Below are positions 8,725 to 17,042 of a stretch of DNA of 35,221 nt, piece by piece. The position numbers were made by a program, and so were the translations under genes. The stretch is from Mycolicibacterium vulneris (GTDB taxonomy: Bacteria; Actinomycetota; Actinomycetes; Mycobacteriales; Mycobacteriaceae), in contig NZ_NCXM01000047.1 in NCBI RefSeq assembly GCF_002104765.1, positions 1 through 35,221 of the forward strand, given 5' to 3'. Below the pieces are notes generated by a model. That model was not told the DNA's origin. It ran no database searches and saw only the letters and a list, made by a program, of their open reading frames with translations. Positions within the stretch are counted from its first letter, which is position 1, and each line of letters begins with the position of its first letter.

Positions 8725-8979
8725 ATGGCACCAAGAACTGGACCTACCGACGTCGGCGTGACACCCCCGGACCCGGGGACGCCGGTGGTGATCGACTGCG
8801 ACGAGTGCGCGGTGCGCGGCCCCGGCTGCCGCGACTGTGTCGTCAGCGTGATACTCGGGGTTCCGGATACTTTATTGCAGGATGAACGAGCGGCTTTGGA
8901 AGTTCTTGCCGAGGTTGGCTTGGCGCCGCGACTTCGTCTCGTCCCGATTCGTCGGGATCGAGGTTCTGGTGTAGCCTAA
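8725..8979 (+). CDS. Small cysteine-rich conserved protein, unknown function
   Basis: An 84-residue product from ATG 8725; longer in-frame starts exist at 8674/8677. The core holds four cysteines in two pairs, CDEC and CRDC, separated by seven residues (AVRGPGC, itself with a fifth Cys). A hydrophobic-then-acidic stretch (VVSVILGVPD, QDERAALEVLAEVGL) and a basic end follow. I believe similar small proteins occur widely in actinobacteria beside ripC-type genes, but I cannot name a family. The cysteine pattern could bind a zinc ion or an iron-sulfur cluster; that is inference. It lies between the divergent DnaQ/GIY-YIG gene and ripC, in the same direction as ripC. Confidence 0.6.
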   Translation: MAPRTGPTDVGVTPPDPGTPVVIDCDECAVRGPGCRDCVVSVILGVPDTLLQDERAALEVLAEVGLAPRLRLVPIRRDRGSGVA

Positions 8980-9066
8980 TTGCCTTGTCCCACAAAGGTC
9001 CTCGGGCCGCGCGAAACGATTCACATAGAAGTGACAGGATTCTTTCTAATTTCTTAACCGCTTGCT

Positions 9067-9097
9067 TTGGACAAACGCCGATATCGTTTCGTAACCT
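9067..9097 (+). promoter_or_regulatory. ripC: Possible ripC promoter
   Basis: In the AT-richer 8980-9160 gap, TAACCT (9092-9097) has TANNNT form, with TTGGAC (9067-9072) 19 nt upstream. This would give a leader of roughly 57 nt before TTG 9161. A short TCAC/GTGA dyad with a 6-nt spacer lies upstream near 9025-9040. I see no convincing riboswitch. Confidence 0.3.
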
Positions 9098-9160
9098 GTT
9101 TGAGACCTAAACCAGCTCGACGACCTATCCGTGGTCGATGGCCGTTTAAGGAAGCAAATC

Positions 9161-10291
9161 TTGAGGCTTGACTCTAGGTACCCGGTTGCGCGTGTCCTCA
9201 CACGTTCGGCCATAGGGGCACTAGCTGGCTTCGCGATCTTCTCCGGTGTCATGACCGCCCCCGCGTGGGGCGACCCGGCCGAAGACGCCACGGCAAAACT
9301 CAACGAACTGTCCCGCCAGGCCGAGCAGACCACCGAGGCGATGCACAGCGCCCAGCTTGATCTGAACGATAAGTTGACCGCCCAGCGCGCCGCGGACAAG
9401 AGGCACAACGATGACCAGGCCGCGGTCGATGCGGCCAAGGCGCATCTGTCGTCGTATCAGGACTCGGTCAACAAGCTGGCCGCCGCGACCTACATGGGCG
9501 GTCACGTCGACGGCATGGAGGCCATCCTGACCGCCGGCTCGCCACAGGGCCTGATCGACAAGCTGGCCGTGCAGCGGGTGATGGCCACGCAGATGGCCAG
9601 CCAGATGAAGAGCTACCGGATCGCCGGGGAGCAGGCCGCCAAGGCCGAGCGGGAATCCGCCAAGTCCGCCGCCGACGCCAAGAGCGCGGCCGAGCAGGCC
9701 GCGGCGGTCCGGGCGAGCCTGCAGTCCAAGCAGAGCCAGCTGCAGGTGCAGATCGCGGTCGTCAAGTCTCAATACCTTTCTTTAACTGCCGATCAGCGCA
9801 CCGCGCTGGCCAATCCAGGTCCTGCCGCACCGGCCCCGGAAGCGGCGCCCCCGGGCGCGCCCCCCGGGCAGGCTCCGGGTGAGGGTCCGCCCGCTGGTGG
9901 AATGCCCGGCATGCCCGGCATGGCTCCCAACGGGGTCGGCGGCGGTGACCGTGCCACCGTCGTGCAGGCCGCGCTGACCCAGGTCGGTTCGCCCTACGTG
10001 TGGGGCGGCTCCGCGCCCGGCGGGTTCGATTGCTCCGGCCTGGTGATGTGGGCGTTCCAGCAGGCCGGTATCTCGCTGCCACACTCCAGCCAGGCGTTGG
10101 CCCACGGCGGCCAGCCCGTCTCGCTGGGGGAGCTACAGCCCGGTGACGTGCTCACCTTCTATTCCGATGCGTCGCACACCGGCATCTACATCGGTGACGG
10201 CATGATGATCCACTCCTCCACCTATGGCGTGCCGGTCCGGGTGGCGCCGATGAGCGCCGGCGGCCCGATCTACGACGCCCGCCGTTACTAG
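9161..10291 (+). CDS. ripC: NlpC/P60 peptidoglycan endopeptidase RipC
   Basis: RipC is an exported D,L-endopeptidase that cuts peptide stems of peptidoglycan; in mycobacteria the orthologue (Rv2190c) is controlled by FtsEX. From TTG 9161, chosen for AAGGAAG 6 nt upstream and for agreement with the M. tuberculosis N terminus, the protein has 376 residues. A signal peptide ends at AWG before residue 38. A coiled-coil region of about residues 40-215 (Ala/Gln/Lys-rich) follows, then a Pro/Gly linker with MPGMPGM repeats, and an NlpC/P60 domain from about 262. The catalytic triad is Cys291 (FDCSG), His339 (SHTGIY) and His351 (IHSST). The coiled coil is the part expected to contact FtsX. A GTG at 9131 is a longer alternative start. 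Confidence 0.92.
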   Translation: MRLDSRYPVARVLTRSAIGALAGFAIFSGVMTAPAWGDPAEDATAKLNELSRQAEQTTEAMHSAQLDLNDKLTAQRAADKRHNDDQAAVDAAKAHLSSYQDSVNKLAAATYMGGHVDGMEAILTAGSPQGLIDKLAVQRVMATQMASQMKSYRIAGEQAAKAERESAKSAADAKSAAEQAAAVRASLQSKQSQLQVQIAVVKSQYLSLTADQRTALANPGPAAPAPEAAPPGAPPGQAPGEGPPAGGMPGMPGMAPNGVGGGDRATVVQAALTQVGSPYVWGGSAPGGFDCSGLVMWAFQQAGISLPHSSQALAHGGQPVSLGELQPGDVLTFYSDASHTGIYIGDGMMIHSSTYGVPVRVAPMSAGGPIYDARRY

Positions 10292-10358
10292 AGACCCTCG
10301 ACCGCGGCGCCGGCGGCTCCCGATACTGCTGGCCTGGGTATTCGTCGTCGAGCTACTG

Positions 10359-11168
10359 GTGGCCGCGGCCGTGCCGTTCGATGCCGTGCGCGAAAGCCGG
10401 ATCCGGCCGGCGCAGCTGGTCACGCCCGCCCGCAGCCAAGTCAGTGCGTCGACGAAGTCGATCACCGTCGGTGACCGCACCGTCCGGCTGCGGGGGCTTG
10501 GCGGGGCCGCCAGCGACCGGTTGCTGTCCCGGGTGGCCTCGACCATGGGCGCGGCGATCGCCGCGGTGGAGTCGTTCTGGGGCGCCGACTGGCCGCACGA
10601 GGTCTCGGTGGTCGCGGCCGGCACCGACGAGGAGTTTCGCGCGGCCGCCGGCGGGGGACCGGCGTCCCAGTGGGCCGACATCGCGGCCGTGACGGTCGTC
10701 GACAGTGTCGACCCCGTTCGCCGGGTCGCCGTCGGCCAGCGGATCGTGTTCGCGCCGGGCGCGGCCAACATGAGCGCCGCATCGCTGCGAATCGTGTTGA
10801 CCCACGAGCTTTTTCATTACGCCGCGCGCGTCGACACCATCGCGGACGCGCCCCGCTGGCTCACCGAGGGGGTGGCCGACTTCGTTGGCCGCCCGCCCAC
10901 ACCGGTCCCCACCGACACGTTGCTACCCATGACCTTGCCCACCGACAGCGACCTGGACGTGCCCGGGGCACAGCGCTCGCTGGCCTACGACCGCGCCTGG
11001 TGGTTCGCCCGCTTCGTTGCCGACACCTTCGGCCCGCCCAAGTTGCGCGACCTCTACCTGGCCACCTGCGGCATCAGGCACGCCGACATGGCCGCCGCCG
11101 GCCAGGACGTGCTGGGCGCCAGCCCGGCGGGCCTGCTCACGCGCTGGCAGCAGTGGCTGACCCACTAA
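10359..11168 (+). CDS. Membrane-linked HExxH metallopeptidase-like protein
   Basis: Orthologue of Rv2189c. The product carries LTHELFHYA, an HExxH zinc motif, and a downstream Glu in WLTEGVADF, the gluzincin arrangement of the peptidase MA-like group. It is therefore a probable extracytoplasmic zinc peptidase; no substrate is known to me. From GTG 10359 it has 269 residues. The same frame is open upstream from 10254 and encodes an Arg cluster (RPRRRR) followed by LPILLAWVFVVELLVAAA, a convincing signal-anchor, yet no ATG, GTG or TTG precedes that segment. Either a rare start codon is used, a start was lost, or the upstream part is untranslated. Being next to ripC suggests a cell-envelope role. 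Confidence 0.75.
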   Translation: MAAAVPFDAVRESRIRPAQLVTPARSQVSASTKSITVGDRTVRLRGLGGAASDRLLSRVASTMGAAIAAVESFWGADWPHEVSVVAAGTDEEFRAAAGGGPASQWADIAAVTVVDSVDPVRRVAVGQRIVFAPGAANMSAASLRIVLTHELFHYAARVDTIADAPRWLTEGVADFVGRPPTPVPTDTLLPMTLPTDSDLDVPGAQRSLAYDRAWWFARFVADTFGPPKLRDLYLATCGIRHADMAAAGQDVLGASPAGLLTRWQQWLTH

Positions 11169-11218
11169 GCCGGCTCGCCGGGCTCAGGCCGTGTGCACGG
11201 TTCGCATCGTCGCCAAGC

Positions 11219-11224
11219 TAGCCT
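11219..11224 (+). promoter_or_regulatory. -10 element, leaderless start of pimB'
   Basis: TAGCCT ends 7 nt before GTG 11232, the leaderless spacing. It supports the start that begins VSRVLL rather than the longer frame from 11193. Confidence 0.5.
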
Positions 11225-11231
11225 GACCCAG

Positions 11232-12362
11232 GTGAGTCGGGTCCTGCTGGTAACCAACGACTTTCCGCCCCGCCGGGGCGGCATCCAGTCGTACCTCGGT
11301 GAGTTCGTCGGACAGCTGGTGGACGCAGGCCCGCATTCGGTGACGGTGTACGCGCCGCAATGGAAGGGCGCCGAGGCGTACGACGAGGCCGCCCGCTACC
11401 GGGTGGTGCGCCACCCGGGCACCCTGATGCTGCCCGGCCCGGCGGTCGACACCCGGATGCGGCGGCTGATCGCCGACGAGGGCATCGACACCGTCTGGTT
11501 CGGGGCCGCCGCACCGCTGGCGCTGCTGGCACAGCGCGCCCGCGGGGCCGGGGCGAGCCGGGTGCTGGCCAGCACGCACGGTCACGAGGTCGGGTGGTCG
11601 ATGCTCCCGGTCGCGCGCTCGGTGCTGCGCCGCATCGGCGACGACACCGACGTCGTCACCTTCGTCAGCCGCTACACCCGTTCCCGGTTCGCGCCGGCCT
11701 TCGGTCCCAAGGCTTCGCTGGAATACCTGCCGTCCGGGGTGGACATCGACCGGTTCCGGCCCGATCCGGCGGGCCGGGCGCAGCTGCGTGACCGCTACGG
11801 GCTGGGGGAGCGGCCCACCGTGGTGTGCGTGTCCCGGCTGGTACCGCGCAAAGGCCAGGACATGCTCATCAAAGCCCTGCCGTCGATCCGGCGCCGCGTC
11901 GACGGCGCCGCCCTGGTCATCGTCGGCGGCGGCCCCTACGAGGACTCGCTGCGCGCACTGGCCCGCGAGTGCGGGGTGGCCGACGATGTCACCTTCACCG
12001 GCGGTGTACCGGCCGCGGAGCTGCCCACGCACCACGCGCTGGCCGACGTGTTCGCGATGCCGTGCCGCACCCGCGGCGCGGGGCTGGACGTCGAGGGGCT
12101 GGGCATCGTGTTCCTCGAGGCGTCGGCGACCGGCGTGCCGGTGATCGCCGGCAGATCCGGGGGAGCTCCAGAAACGGTGCAGCACAACAAGACCGGGCTG
12201 GTCGTCGACGGCCGCGAGGTGGACGAGATCGCCGACGCCGTCGTCGAGTTGCTGACCGATCGCGACCGGGCCGCCGCGATGGGCGCGGCCGGGCGCGACT
12301 GGGTGACGGCCCAGTGGCGCTGGGACACCCTGGCGGCACGGTTGGGGGCGCTGCTCGGCTGA
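11232..12362 (+). CDS. pimB: GDP-mannose-dependent mannosyltransferase PimB'
   Basis: PimB' (Rv2188c type) adds the second mannose to phosphatidylinositol monomannoside to make Ac1PIM2, using GDP-mannose on the cytoplasmic side. It is a GT4 retaining glycosyltransferase with two Rossmann-like halves. The N-terminal glycine-rich loop is FPPRRGGIQSY. The acceptor/donor region includes STHGHEVGW and the C-terminal half has VSRLVPRKGQD. The EX7E-type motif is seen as EGLGIVFLEASA. Length is 376 residues. GTG 11232 fits the leaderless promoter and the orthologue start. The gene is convergent with fadD15, leaving only 29 bases, which contain short palindromes (CGGCG/CGCCG; a 12-bp palindrome at 12382-12393) that may end both transcripts. 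Confidence 0.93.
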   Translation: MSRVLLVTNDFPPRRGGIQSYLGEFVGQLVDAGPHSVTVYAPQWKGAEAYDEAARYRVVRHPGTLMLPGPAVDTRMRRLIADEGIDTVWFGAAAPLALLAQRARGAGASRVLASTHGHEVGWSMLPVARSVLRRIGDDTDVVTFVSRYTRSRFAPAFGPKASLEYLPSGVDIDRFRPDPAGRAQLRDRYGLGERPTVVCVSRLVPRKGQDMLIKALPSIRRRVDGAALVIVGGGPYEDSLRALARECGVADDVTFTGGVPAAELPTHHALADVFAMPCRTRGAGLDVEGLGIVFLEASATGVPVIAGRSGGAPETVQHNKTGLVVDGREVDEIADAVVELLTDRDRAAAMGAAGRDWVTAQWRWDTLAARLGALLG

Positions 12363-12391
12363 ACGGCGCTCCGCGCCGGCGAGCGGGCCCG

Positions 12392-14194
12392 CTAGTCCTT
12401 CTCGTAGATGGCCTCGATGTCGGAGGCGAACTTCTCGGCCACCACGTTGCGCTTGACCTTCATCGTCGGCGTCAGTTCACCGGTGTCCTCGGTGAAATCG
12501 ACCGGCAGGATGCGGAACTTGCGGATCGACTCCGCGTGCGACACCGCCTGATTGGCGTCCTTGATGGCCGCGTCCACCTCGGCGACCAGGTCGGGGTCGG
12601 TGGTCAGATCGCTCACCGACGCGCCGGCGCCCTTCTGGTTGCGCTGCTTCCAGCCGTCGAACGCTTCGGGGTCGATGGTGATCAACGCGCCGATGAACGG
12701 CTTGTTGTCCCCGACGACCATCGCCTGGCTGATCAACGGATGGGCGCGCAGCCGGTCCTCCAGGACGGCCGGTGCGACGTTCTTGCCGCCCGCGGTCACG
12801 ATGATTTCCTTCTTGCGCCCGGTGATCTTCAGGAAGCCGTCTTCGTCGAGCACACCCAGGTCGCCGGTCTTGAACCAGCCGTCGGTGAAGGCGTCCTCGG
12901 TGGCCTGCTCGTTGCGCCAGTAGCCGCTGCACACCACGCCGCCGCGCACCAGCAGTTCGCCGTCCTCGGCGATGCGCATGCTGTTGCCGGGCACCAGCGT
13001 TCCGACGGTGCCGATCTTGACGTTGCCGACCTGGTTGACGGTGATCGCCGAGCTGGTCTCGGTCAGGCCATAGCCCTCGTGGATGGTCAGGCCCACGCCG
13101 CGGTAGAAGTGCCCCAGCCTCGAGCCCAGCGGCGCGCCGCCGGAGACGGCCGCGTGGCAGTCGCCGCCCAGCGCGGCGCGCAATTTGTTGTACACCAACC
13201 GGTCGAACACGGCGTGCTTGGCGCGCAGCGCCAGCCCGCGGCGGCCGCGGTCCTGCGCCTCACTCCAGTCGACGGCGGTCTGCACGGCCGCCGCGAAGAT
13301 CCGGCCCTTGCCGTCGTTGGAGGCGTTCTGCTCGGCGGTGTTGTAGACCTTTTCGAACACCCGCGGGACCGACACCACCACCGTCGGCTTGAACACCGCG
13401 AACAGCGGCACCAGGTTCTTGATGTCGCTGGTGAATCCGACGGTGACCTTGTTGGCGAACGCGGACAGCGTCAGTGAGCGCGCCAGCACGTGCGCCAGCG
13501 GCAAGAAGACCAGCAGCCGCTGCCCCTCGTCGAGCAGCGTCGGCAGGCTCTCCTTGGCGCCCCTGGTCTCATAGAGCAGATTCGAGTGCGTCAGCTGGCA
13601 CCCCTTGGGCCGCCCGGTGGTGCCCGAGGTGTAGATGAGCGTCGCCGGGTCCTCGGCCCGCAGCCCCTCGAGGCGGGCGGTCAGCTCGGCCGGCTCCACC
13701 GATGCGCCGGCCTCCACCAGCTGGTCGAGCGCCTTGGGACCCGAACCGTCGATGTGCAGCACCCGGCGCAGCGCAGGCAGCTCGGCGGTCAGCTCGGTGA
13801 CCATCGCCGCGTGCTCGTCGGTCTCGGCGAACGCCAGCACCGCCTCGGAGTCCTGCAGCACCCAGCGCACCTGCTCGGCCGACGACGTCTCATAGATCGG
13901 CACGGTGACCGCGCCCACCGACAGGATCGCCAGGTCGAGGATCGCCCATTCGTAGCGGGTGGCCGAGAAGATGGACACCCGGTCGCCTGCCTGCACGCCC
14001 AGCGAGATCAAACCCAGTGCGGCGGAGCGGATCTGGCTGGCCGCCTCGGCGCAGGTGACGTCGGTCCACTCGCCGTCGACTTGACGCTGGTAGATGACGA
14101 AGTCGGGGGCTTCGCGCTCGTGTTCGAAGACCATCGCGGCGATATTGTCCTGGTCGCCGATGGAATAGCGGGCGGGGACGCTGTACTCACGCAC
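12392..14194 (-). CDS. fadD15: Long-chain fatty acyl-CoA synthetase FadD15
   Basis: FadD15 activates long-chain fatty acids with ATP and CoA through an acyl-adenylate. The 600-residue product is a full-length ANL-superfamily enzyme: the P-loop-like YTSGTTGRPKG near residue 189, the adenine motif GYGLTET near 375, DGWFKTGDLG near 443 and the hinge region KITGRKKE. A C-terminal lysine in the TPTMKVKR stretch fits the catalytic Lys region. The start ATG is at 14194. On the minus strand TAGGCT (14256-14251) lies about 57 nt upstream and may be the -10 of a leadered mRNA. The gene is divergent from the SRPBCC genes and convergent with pimB'. Substrate chain length cannot be read from the sequence. 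Confidence 0.93.
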   Translation of the reverse strand: MREYSVPARYSIGDQDNIAAMVFEHEREAPDFVIYQRQVDGEWTDVTCAEAASQIRSAALGLISLGVQAGDRVSIFSATRYEWAILDLAILSVGAVTVPIYETSSAEQVRWVLQDSEAVLAFAETDEHAAMVTELTAELPALRRVLHIDGSGPKALDQLVEAGASVEPAELTARLEGLRAEDPATLIYTSGTTGRPKGCQLTHSNLLYETRGAKESLPTLLDEGQRLLVFLPLAHVLARSLTLSAFANKVTVGFTSDIKNLVPLFAVFKPTVVVSVPRVFEKVYNTAEQNASNDGKGRIFAAAVQTAVDWSEAQDRGRRGLALRAKHAVFDRLVYNKLRAALGGDCHAAVSGGAPLGSRLGHFYRGVGLTIHEGYGLTETSSAITVNQVGNVKIGTVGTLVPGNSMRIAEDGELLVRGGVVCSGYWRNEQATEDAFTDGWFKTGDLGVLDEDGFLKITGRKKEIIVTAGGKNVAPAVLEDRLRAHPLISQAMVVGDNKPFIGALITIDPEAFDGWKQRNQKGAGASVSDLTTDPDLVAEVDAAIKDANQAVSHAESIRKFRILPVDFTEDTGELTPTMKVKRNVVAEKFASDIEAIYEKD

Positions 14195-14372
14195 TCTTAT
14201 GACCTCGATTGACCTCGTGAAGATTCCCGGGAGCCGGGTTGCTGGTGATCAGCCTAATCCGCGCGTTGAGCCAGCACAGCCAGAGTGGGGTCGGGCGGGC
14301 ACGTAATTGCCCGCCGCGATGTCGGGCCCGCCCTCGGCGGAGCGCAGCGGGCCGGTGTGTGAAGCTGTGATC

Positions 14373-14762
14373 ATGAACAGCATCCAGATCGCGGATGAGA
14401 CTTTTGTCGCCGCCGACGGCGCGCGGGTGGGCGCCGCGGTCGCCGATCCCTCGAGCTGGCGCCGCTGGTGGCCGGACCTGCGGCTGCAGGTCGTCGAGGA
14501 TCGCGGGGAGAAGGGCATCCGGTGGTCGGTCACCGGCGCGCTGACCGGGACCATGGAGATCTGGCTGGAACCGTCGCTGGACGGAGTCGTGCTGCACTAC
14601 TTCCTGCACGCCGAGCCGACGGGGGTGGCGGCCTGGCAGCTGGCCAAGCTGAATCTGGCGAAGATGACGCACCGCCGTCGGGTGGCGGGCAAGAAAATGG
14701 CGTTCGAGGTGAAGACGACACTGGAACGGTCACGTCCGGTCGGAGTTTCTCCGGTAGTTTAG
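14373..14762 (+). CDS. SRPBCC (START-like) domain protein, first copy
   Basis: Orthologue of Rv2186c. This 129-residue protein has the SRPBCC/polyketide-cyclase-like pattern: an N-terminal strand (MNSIQIADETFVAA), a short helix ending PSSWRRWWPDL, several beta strands (IRWSVTG, GTMEIWLEP, GVVLHYFLHAE) and a long C-terminal helix rich in Lys/Arg. The fold has a deep hydrophobic pocket that binds lipids or other apolar ligands; the ligand here is unknown. I chose ATG 14373 because the frame before it is Pro/Ser-rich and unlike the fold. A second SRPBCC protein follows 102 nt downstream, and both lie before the ArsA-like ATPase, so a common transcript is likely. Confidence 0.8.
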   Translation: MNSIQIADETFVAADGARVGAAVADPSSWRRWWPDLRLQVVEDRGEKGIRWSVTGALTGTMEIWLEPSLDGVVLHYFLHAEPTGVAAWQLAKLNLAKMTHRRRVAGKKMAFEVKTTLERSRPVGVSPVV

Positions 14763-14864
14763 CCGGGTCAGGACCGCGCAGAGAGTACCGTGTCGGACCG
14801 AGACCCGCGGGGTCCCCCACATCGGAGGGGTCGATCCGTTCGCGGGAGAGAGGGCAGCAACCAG

Positions 14865-15302
14865 GTGGCGGAGAAGACGACGCAAACCATCTACATCGAA
14901 GCCGACCCGGCCACCGTGATGCGAGTGATCGCGGATATCGATTCCTACCCGCAGTGGATCTCGGAGTACAAGGAAGCCGAGGTTCAGGAGAAGGACGCTG
15001 ACGGCTACCCCAAAGTTGCCCGGATCGTCATGGACGCCACGGTGATCAAGGACACGATGGTGATGTCCTACGAGTGGCCCAAGGATCGCCAGTCGGTGAG
15101 CTGGACGCTGGTGTCGAGTTCACTGCTGCGCTCGCTCGAAGGCTCATATCGGTTGGCCGCCAAGGGATCCGGCACCGAGGTCACCTACGAACTCTCCGTC
15201 GATCTGGCCATGCCGATGATCGGCCTGCTCAAGCGCAAGGCCGAGCGCCGGTTGACCGACACCGCGCTGAAAGATCTCAAGAAACGAGTCGAGGCTGAGT
15301 GA
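14865..15302 (+). CDS. SRPBCC (START-like) domain protein, second copy
   Basis: Orthologue of Rv2185c (the protein called TB16.3 in M. tuberculosis). From GTG 14865, preceded by a purine-rich GGGAGAGAGGG about 11 nt upstream, it has 145 residues. The SRPBCC pattern is clear: TIYIEADPATVMRVIADI, then SYPQWISEYKEAEV, alternating strands (VMSYEWP, VSWTLVSSS) and a C-terminal helix with LKDLKKRVEAE. Proteins of this group bind small hydrophobic ligands or assist membrane processes; no active-site residues are evident. The TGA at 15300-15302 overlaps the reading frame of the ArsA-like ATPase that follows, so the two are probably translated together. Confidence 0.83.
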   Translation: MAEKTTQTIYIEADPATVMRVIADIDSYPQWISEYKEAEVQEKDADGYPKVARIVMDATVIKDTMVMSYEWPKDRQSVSWTLVSSSLLRSLEGSYRLAAKGSGTEVTYELSVDLAMPMIGLLKRKAERRLTDTALKDLKKRVEAE

Positions 15303-16566
15303 GTCCGCTGCGCCTGCCCCGGCCCGAATCAGCCTTTTCGTCGGCAAAGGCGGGGTAGGGAAATCCACCCTGGCTTGCGCCACCGCCGTCGGCGCCGCGA
15401 GCGCCGGGCAGCGAGCGCTGGTGATCTCCACCGACCAGGCGCACTCGCTGGGTGACGTCCTGGGCATCACCGTCTCGCCCAGTAAGGGCGAACCGGTGCG
15501 GGTGCTCGCCGACCTCGAAACCGGGAACGCGGAGGCCGGCGGCGGGTTTCTCGACGCGCTGGCGTTGGACACGCTGGCGCTGCTCGAGGCCCGCTGGCAC
15601 GACGTCGTCGCCACGCTGGACCGGCGCTTCCCCGACTCGGAACTGGGTACCATTGCGCCCGAAGAACTTTCGGCACTGCCGGGCGTTCAGGAAGTGCTCG
15701 GTCTGTACGCCGTCGGCGAGCTGGCGCGGTCGGGGGGATGGGACCGCGTGGTGGTCGACTGCGCGTCGACCGCCGATGCGCTGCGGATGTTGACGTTGCC
15801 CGCCACCTTCGGGCTGTATGTCGAGCGGGCGTGGCCGCGTCATCGCCGGCTGTCCGTCACCGCCGATGACGCTCCGTCCGCGGCGGTGGTCGCACTGCTC
15901 GAGCGGATCAGCTCGAGCGTGGAGTCGCTCAGCACGTTGCTCACCGACGGCGATCTGGTCAGCGCGCACCTGGTGCTGACCCCCGAGCGGGTGGTCGCGG
16001 CCGAGGCGGCCCGAACGCTGGGCTCGCTGGCCCTGATGGGGGTGCGTGTCGAAGAGCTGATCGTGAATCAAGTTCTGCTGCAAGACGCCTCGTACGAGTA
16101 CCGCAACCTGCCCGAGCACCCCGCCTTCTACTGGTACACCGAGCGCATCGCCGAGCAGCAGGGGGTGCTGGACGAGCTCGATGCCACCATCGGTGAGGTG
16201 GCGCTGGTGATGACCCCGCACCTGTCCGGCGAGCCGATCGGTCCCAAGGCGCTGAGCGGGCTGCTCGAAGCCGCCCGGCGGCGCGGCGGCACGGCGCCGC
16301 CCGGCCCGCTGCGGCCCACCGTCGACCTCGAATCCGGGACGGGACTAGGGTCCATCTACCGAATGCGCCTAGCGTTGCCGCAACTCGATCCGTCGGCCCT
16401 GACGTTGGGCCGCGTCGATGACGATCTGATCGTCAGCGCCGGGGGTTTGCGGCGCCGGGTTAGGTTGGCGTCAGTACTTCGGCGGTGCACCGTGCTGGAC
16501 GCACATCTGCGGGGCAGCGAGCTGACGGTGCGTTTTCGACCAGATCCGGAGGTGTGGCCGAAGTGA
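15295..16566 (+). CDS. ArsA/GET3-like ATPase with apparent CTG start
   Basis: Orthologue of Rv2184c. It has the deviant Walker A motif GKGGVGKST of the ArsA/GET3/MinD class, then STDQAHS (switch region), a VVDCASTADALRMLTLP segment typical of ArsA-like ATPases, and a C-terminal region of unclear role. ArsA-class ATPases couple ATP hydrolysis to membrane protein targeting or efflux; no arsenic genes are near, so that label is only structural. The frame is open from 15271, but the first ATG/GTG/TTG is GTG 15421, after the Walker A motif. I therefore place the start at CTG 15295, which overlaps the upstream stop much as ATGA junctions do. The end overlaps the next gene as GTGA. Confidence 0.75.
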   Translation: MSESAAPAPARISLFVGKGGVGKSTLACATAVGAASAGQRALVISTDQAHSLGDVLGITVSPSKGEPVRVLADLETGNAEAGGGFLDALALDTLALLEARWHDVVATLDRRFPDSELGTIAPEELSALPGVQEVLGLYAVGELARSGGWDRVVVDCASTADALRMLTLPATFGLYVERAWPRHRRLSVTADDAPSAAVVALLERISSSVESLSTLLTDGDLVSAHLVLTPERVVAAEAARTLGSLALMGVRVEELIVNQVLLQDASYEYRNLPEHPAFYWYTERIAEQQGVLDELDATIGEVALVMTPHLSGEPIGPKALSGLLEAARRRGGTAPPGPLRPTVDLESGTGLGSIYRMRLALPQLDPSALTLGRVDDDLIVSAGGLRRRVRLASVLRRCTVLDAHLRGSELTVRFRPDPEVWPK

Positions 16567-16958
16567 GTGGGGCTCATTCCGATATCGGTCCGGAACTGCG
16601 CAGGCTCGCCCAGACGATCCTGGACGGCATCGACCCCACGGTGCGCGCGGCGGCGGCGCTGACGGCCGGCGCGGGTGTCGGCACCGGCAAGTGTCAGCAG
16701 GTGTGGTGCCCGGTGTGCGCGCTGGCCGCGTTGGCGACCGGCGACCAGCACCCGTTGCTCACCGCGATCGCCGACCACAGCATCGCCCTGCTCGAGGTGA
16801 TCCGCGACATCGTCAACGACATGGACCGCTCCGCCAAGCCCACGCCGGAACCACCGGACGGCCCGCCCGGCGGCGGGCCCGGCGCGCCGCCGGGCGATAC
16901 CCAAGAGACCGCGTCGCGGACCCGCTATCAGCCCATCCCGGTCACGCTCGAGGAGTGA
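16563..16958 (+). CDS. Conserved hypothetical protein (Rv2183c type)
   Basis: This 131-residue protein begins at GTG 16563, whose GTGA overlaps the stop of the ArsA-like gene; GGAG lies about 12 nt upstream, and GTG 16554 is an alternative. The N-terminal 85 residues are probably helical and include a CQQVWCPVCAL stretch with three cysteines, suggestive of a metal site or disulfide. The last 50 residues are Pro/Gly-rich and likely disordered. I know no function. Because it is coupled to the ArsA-like ATPase it may be a partner or client of that protein; this is inference. Confidence 0.75.
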   Translation: MSGAHSDIGPELRRLAQTILDGIDPTVRAAAALTAGAGVGTGKCQQVWCPVCALAALATGDQHPLLTAIADHSIALLEVIRDIVNDMDRSAKPTPEPPDGPPGGGPGAPPGDTQETASRTRYQPIPVTLEE

Positions 16959-16998
16959 GCGGGCTGCGTCGCAGGTGGTCGGTTCGGGTGGGGATGGG

Positions 16999-17004
16999 TA
17001 CAGT
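16999..17004 (+). promoter_or_regulatory. Possible -10 of the plsC-type gene
   Basis: TACAGT preceded by GG has the TANNNT form. It would start transcription near 17011, giving a leader of about 32 nt that carries the GAGGGAGGG ribosome binding site before ATG 17043. Confidence 0.4.
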
Positions 17005-17042
17005 TGGCGCAGACATCAGTGGTATAGCCGAGAGGGAGGGCC

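Noticed and set aside
9000..9160. Possible riboswitch upstream of ripC
   Set aside because: The gap is AT-richer and leader-sized, but I found no conserved ydaO-like or other riboswitch core.
9890..9925. MPGMPGM repeat in ripC as a possible mobile or variable repeat
   Set aside because: A short Pro/Gly linker repeat is normal in this protein family; too short to be an element.
11825..13477. Plus-strand open frame across the ends of pimB' and fadD15
   Set aside because: It runs through two well-supported genes in shifted or antisense frames with Arg-rich composition. It is not a gene.
14227..14239. CCCGG/CCGGG hairpin in the fadD15 leader
   Set aside because: A 5-bp GC stem is expected by chance in DNA of this composition; no further support.
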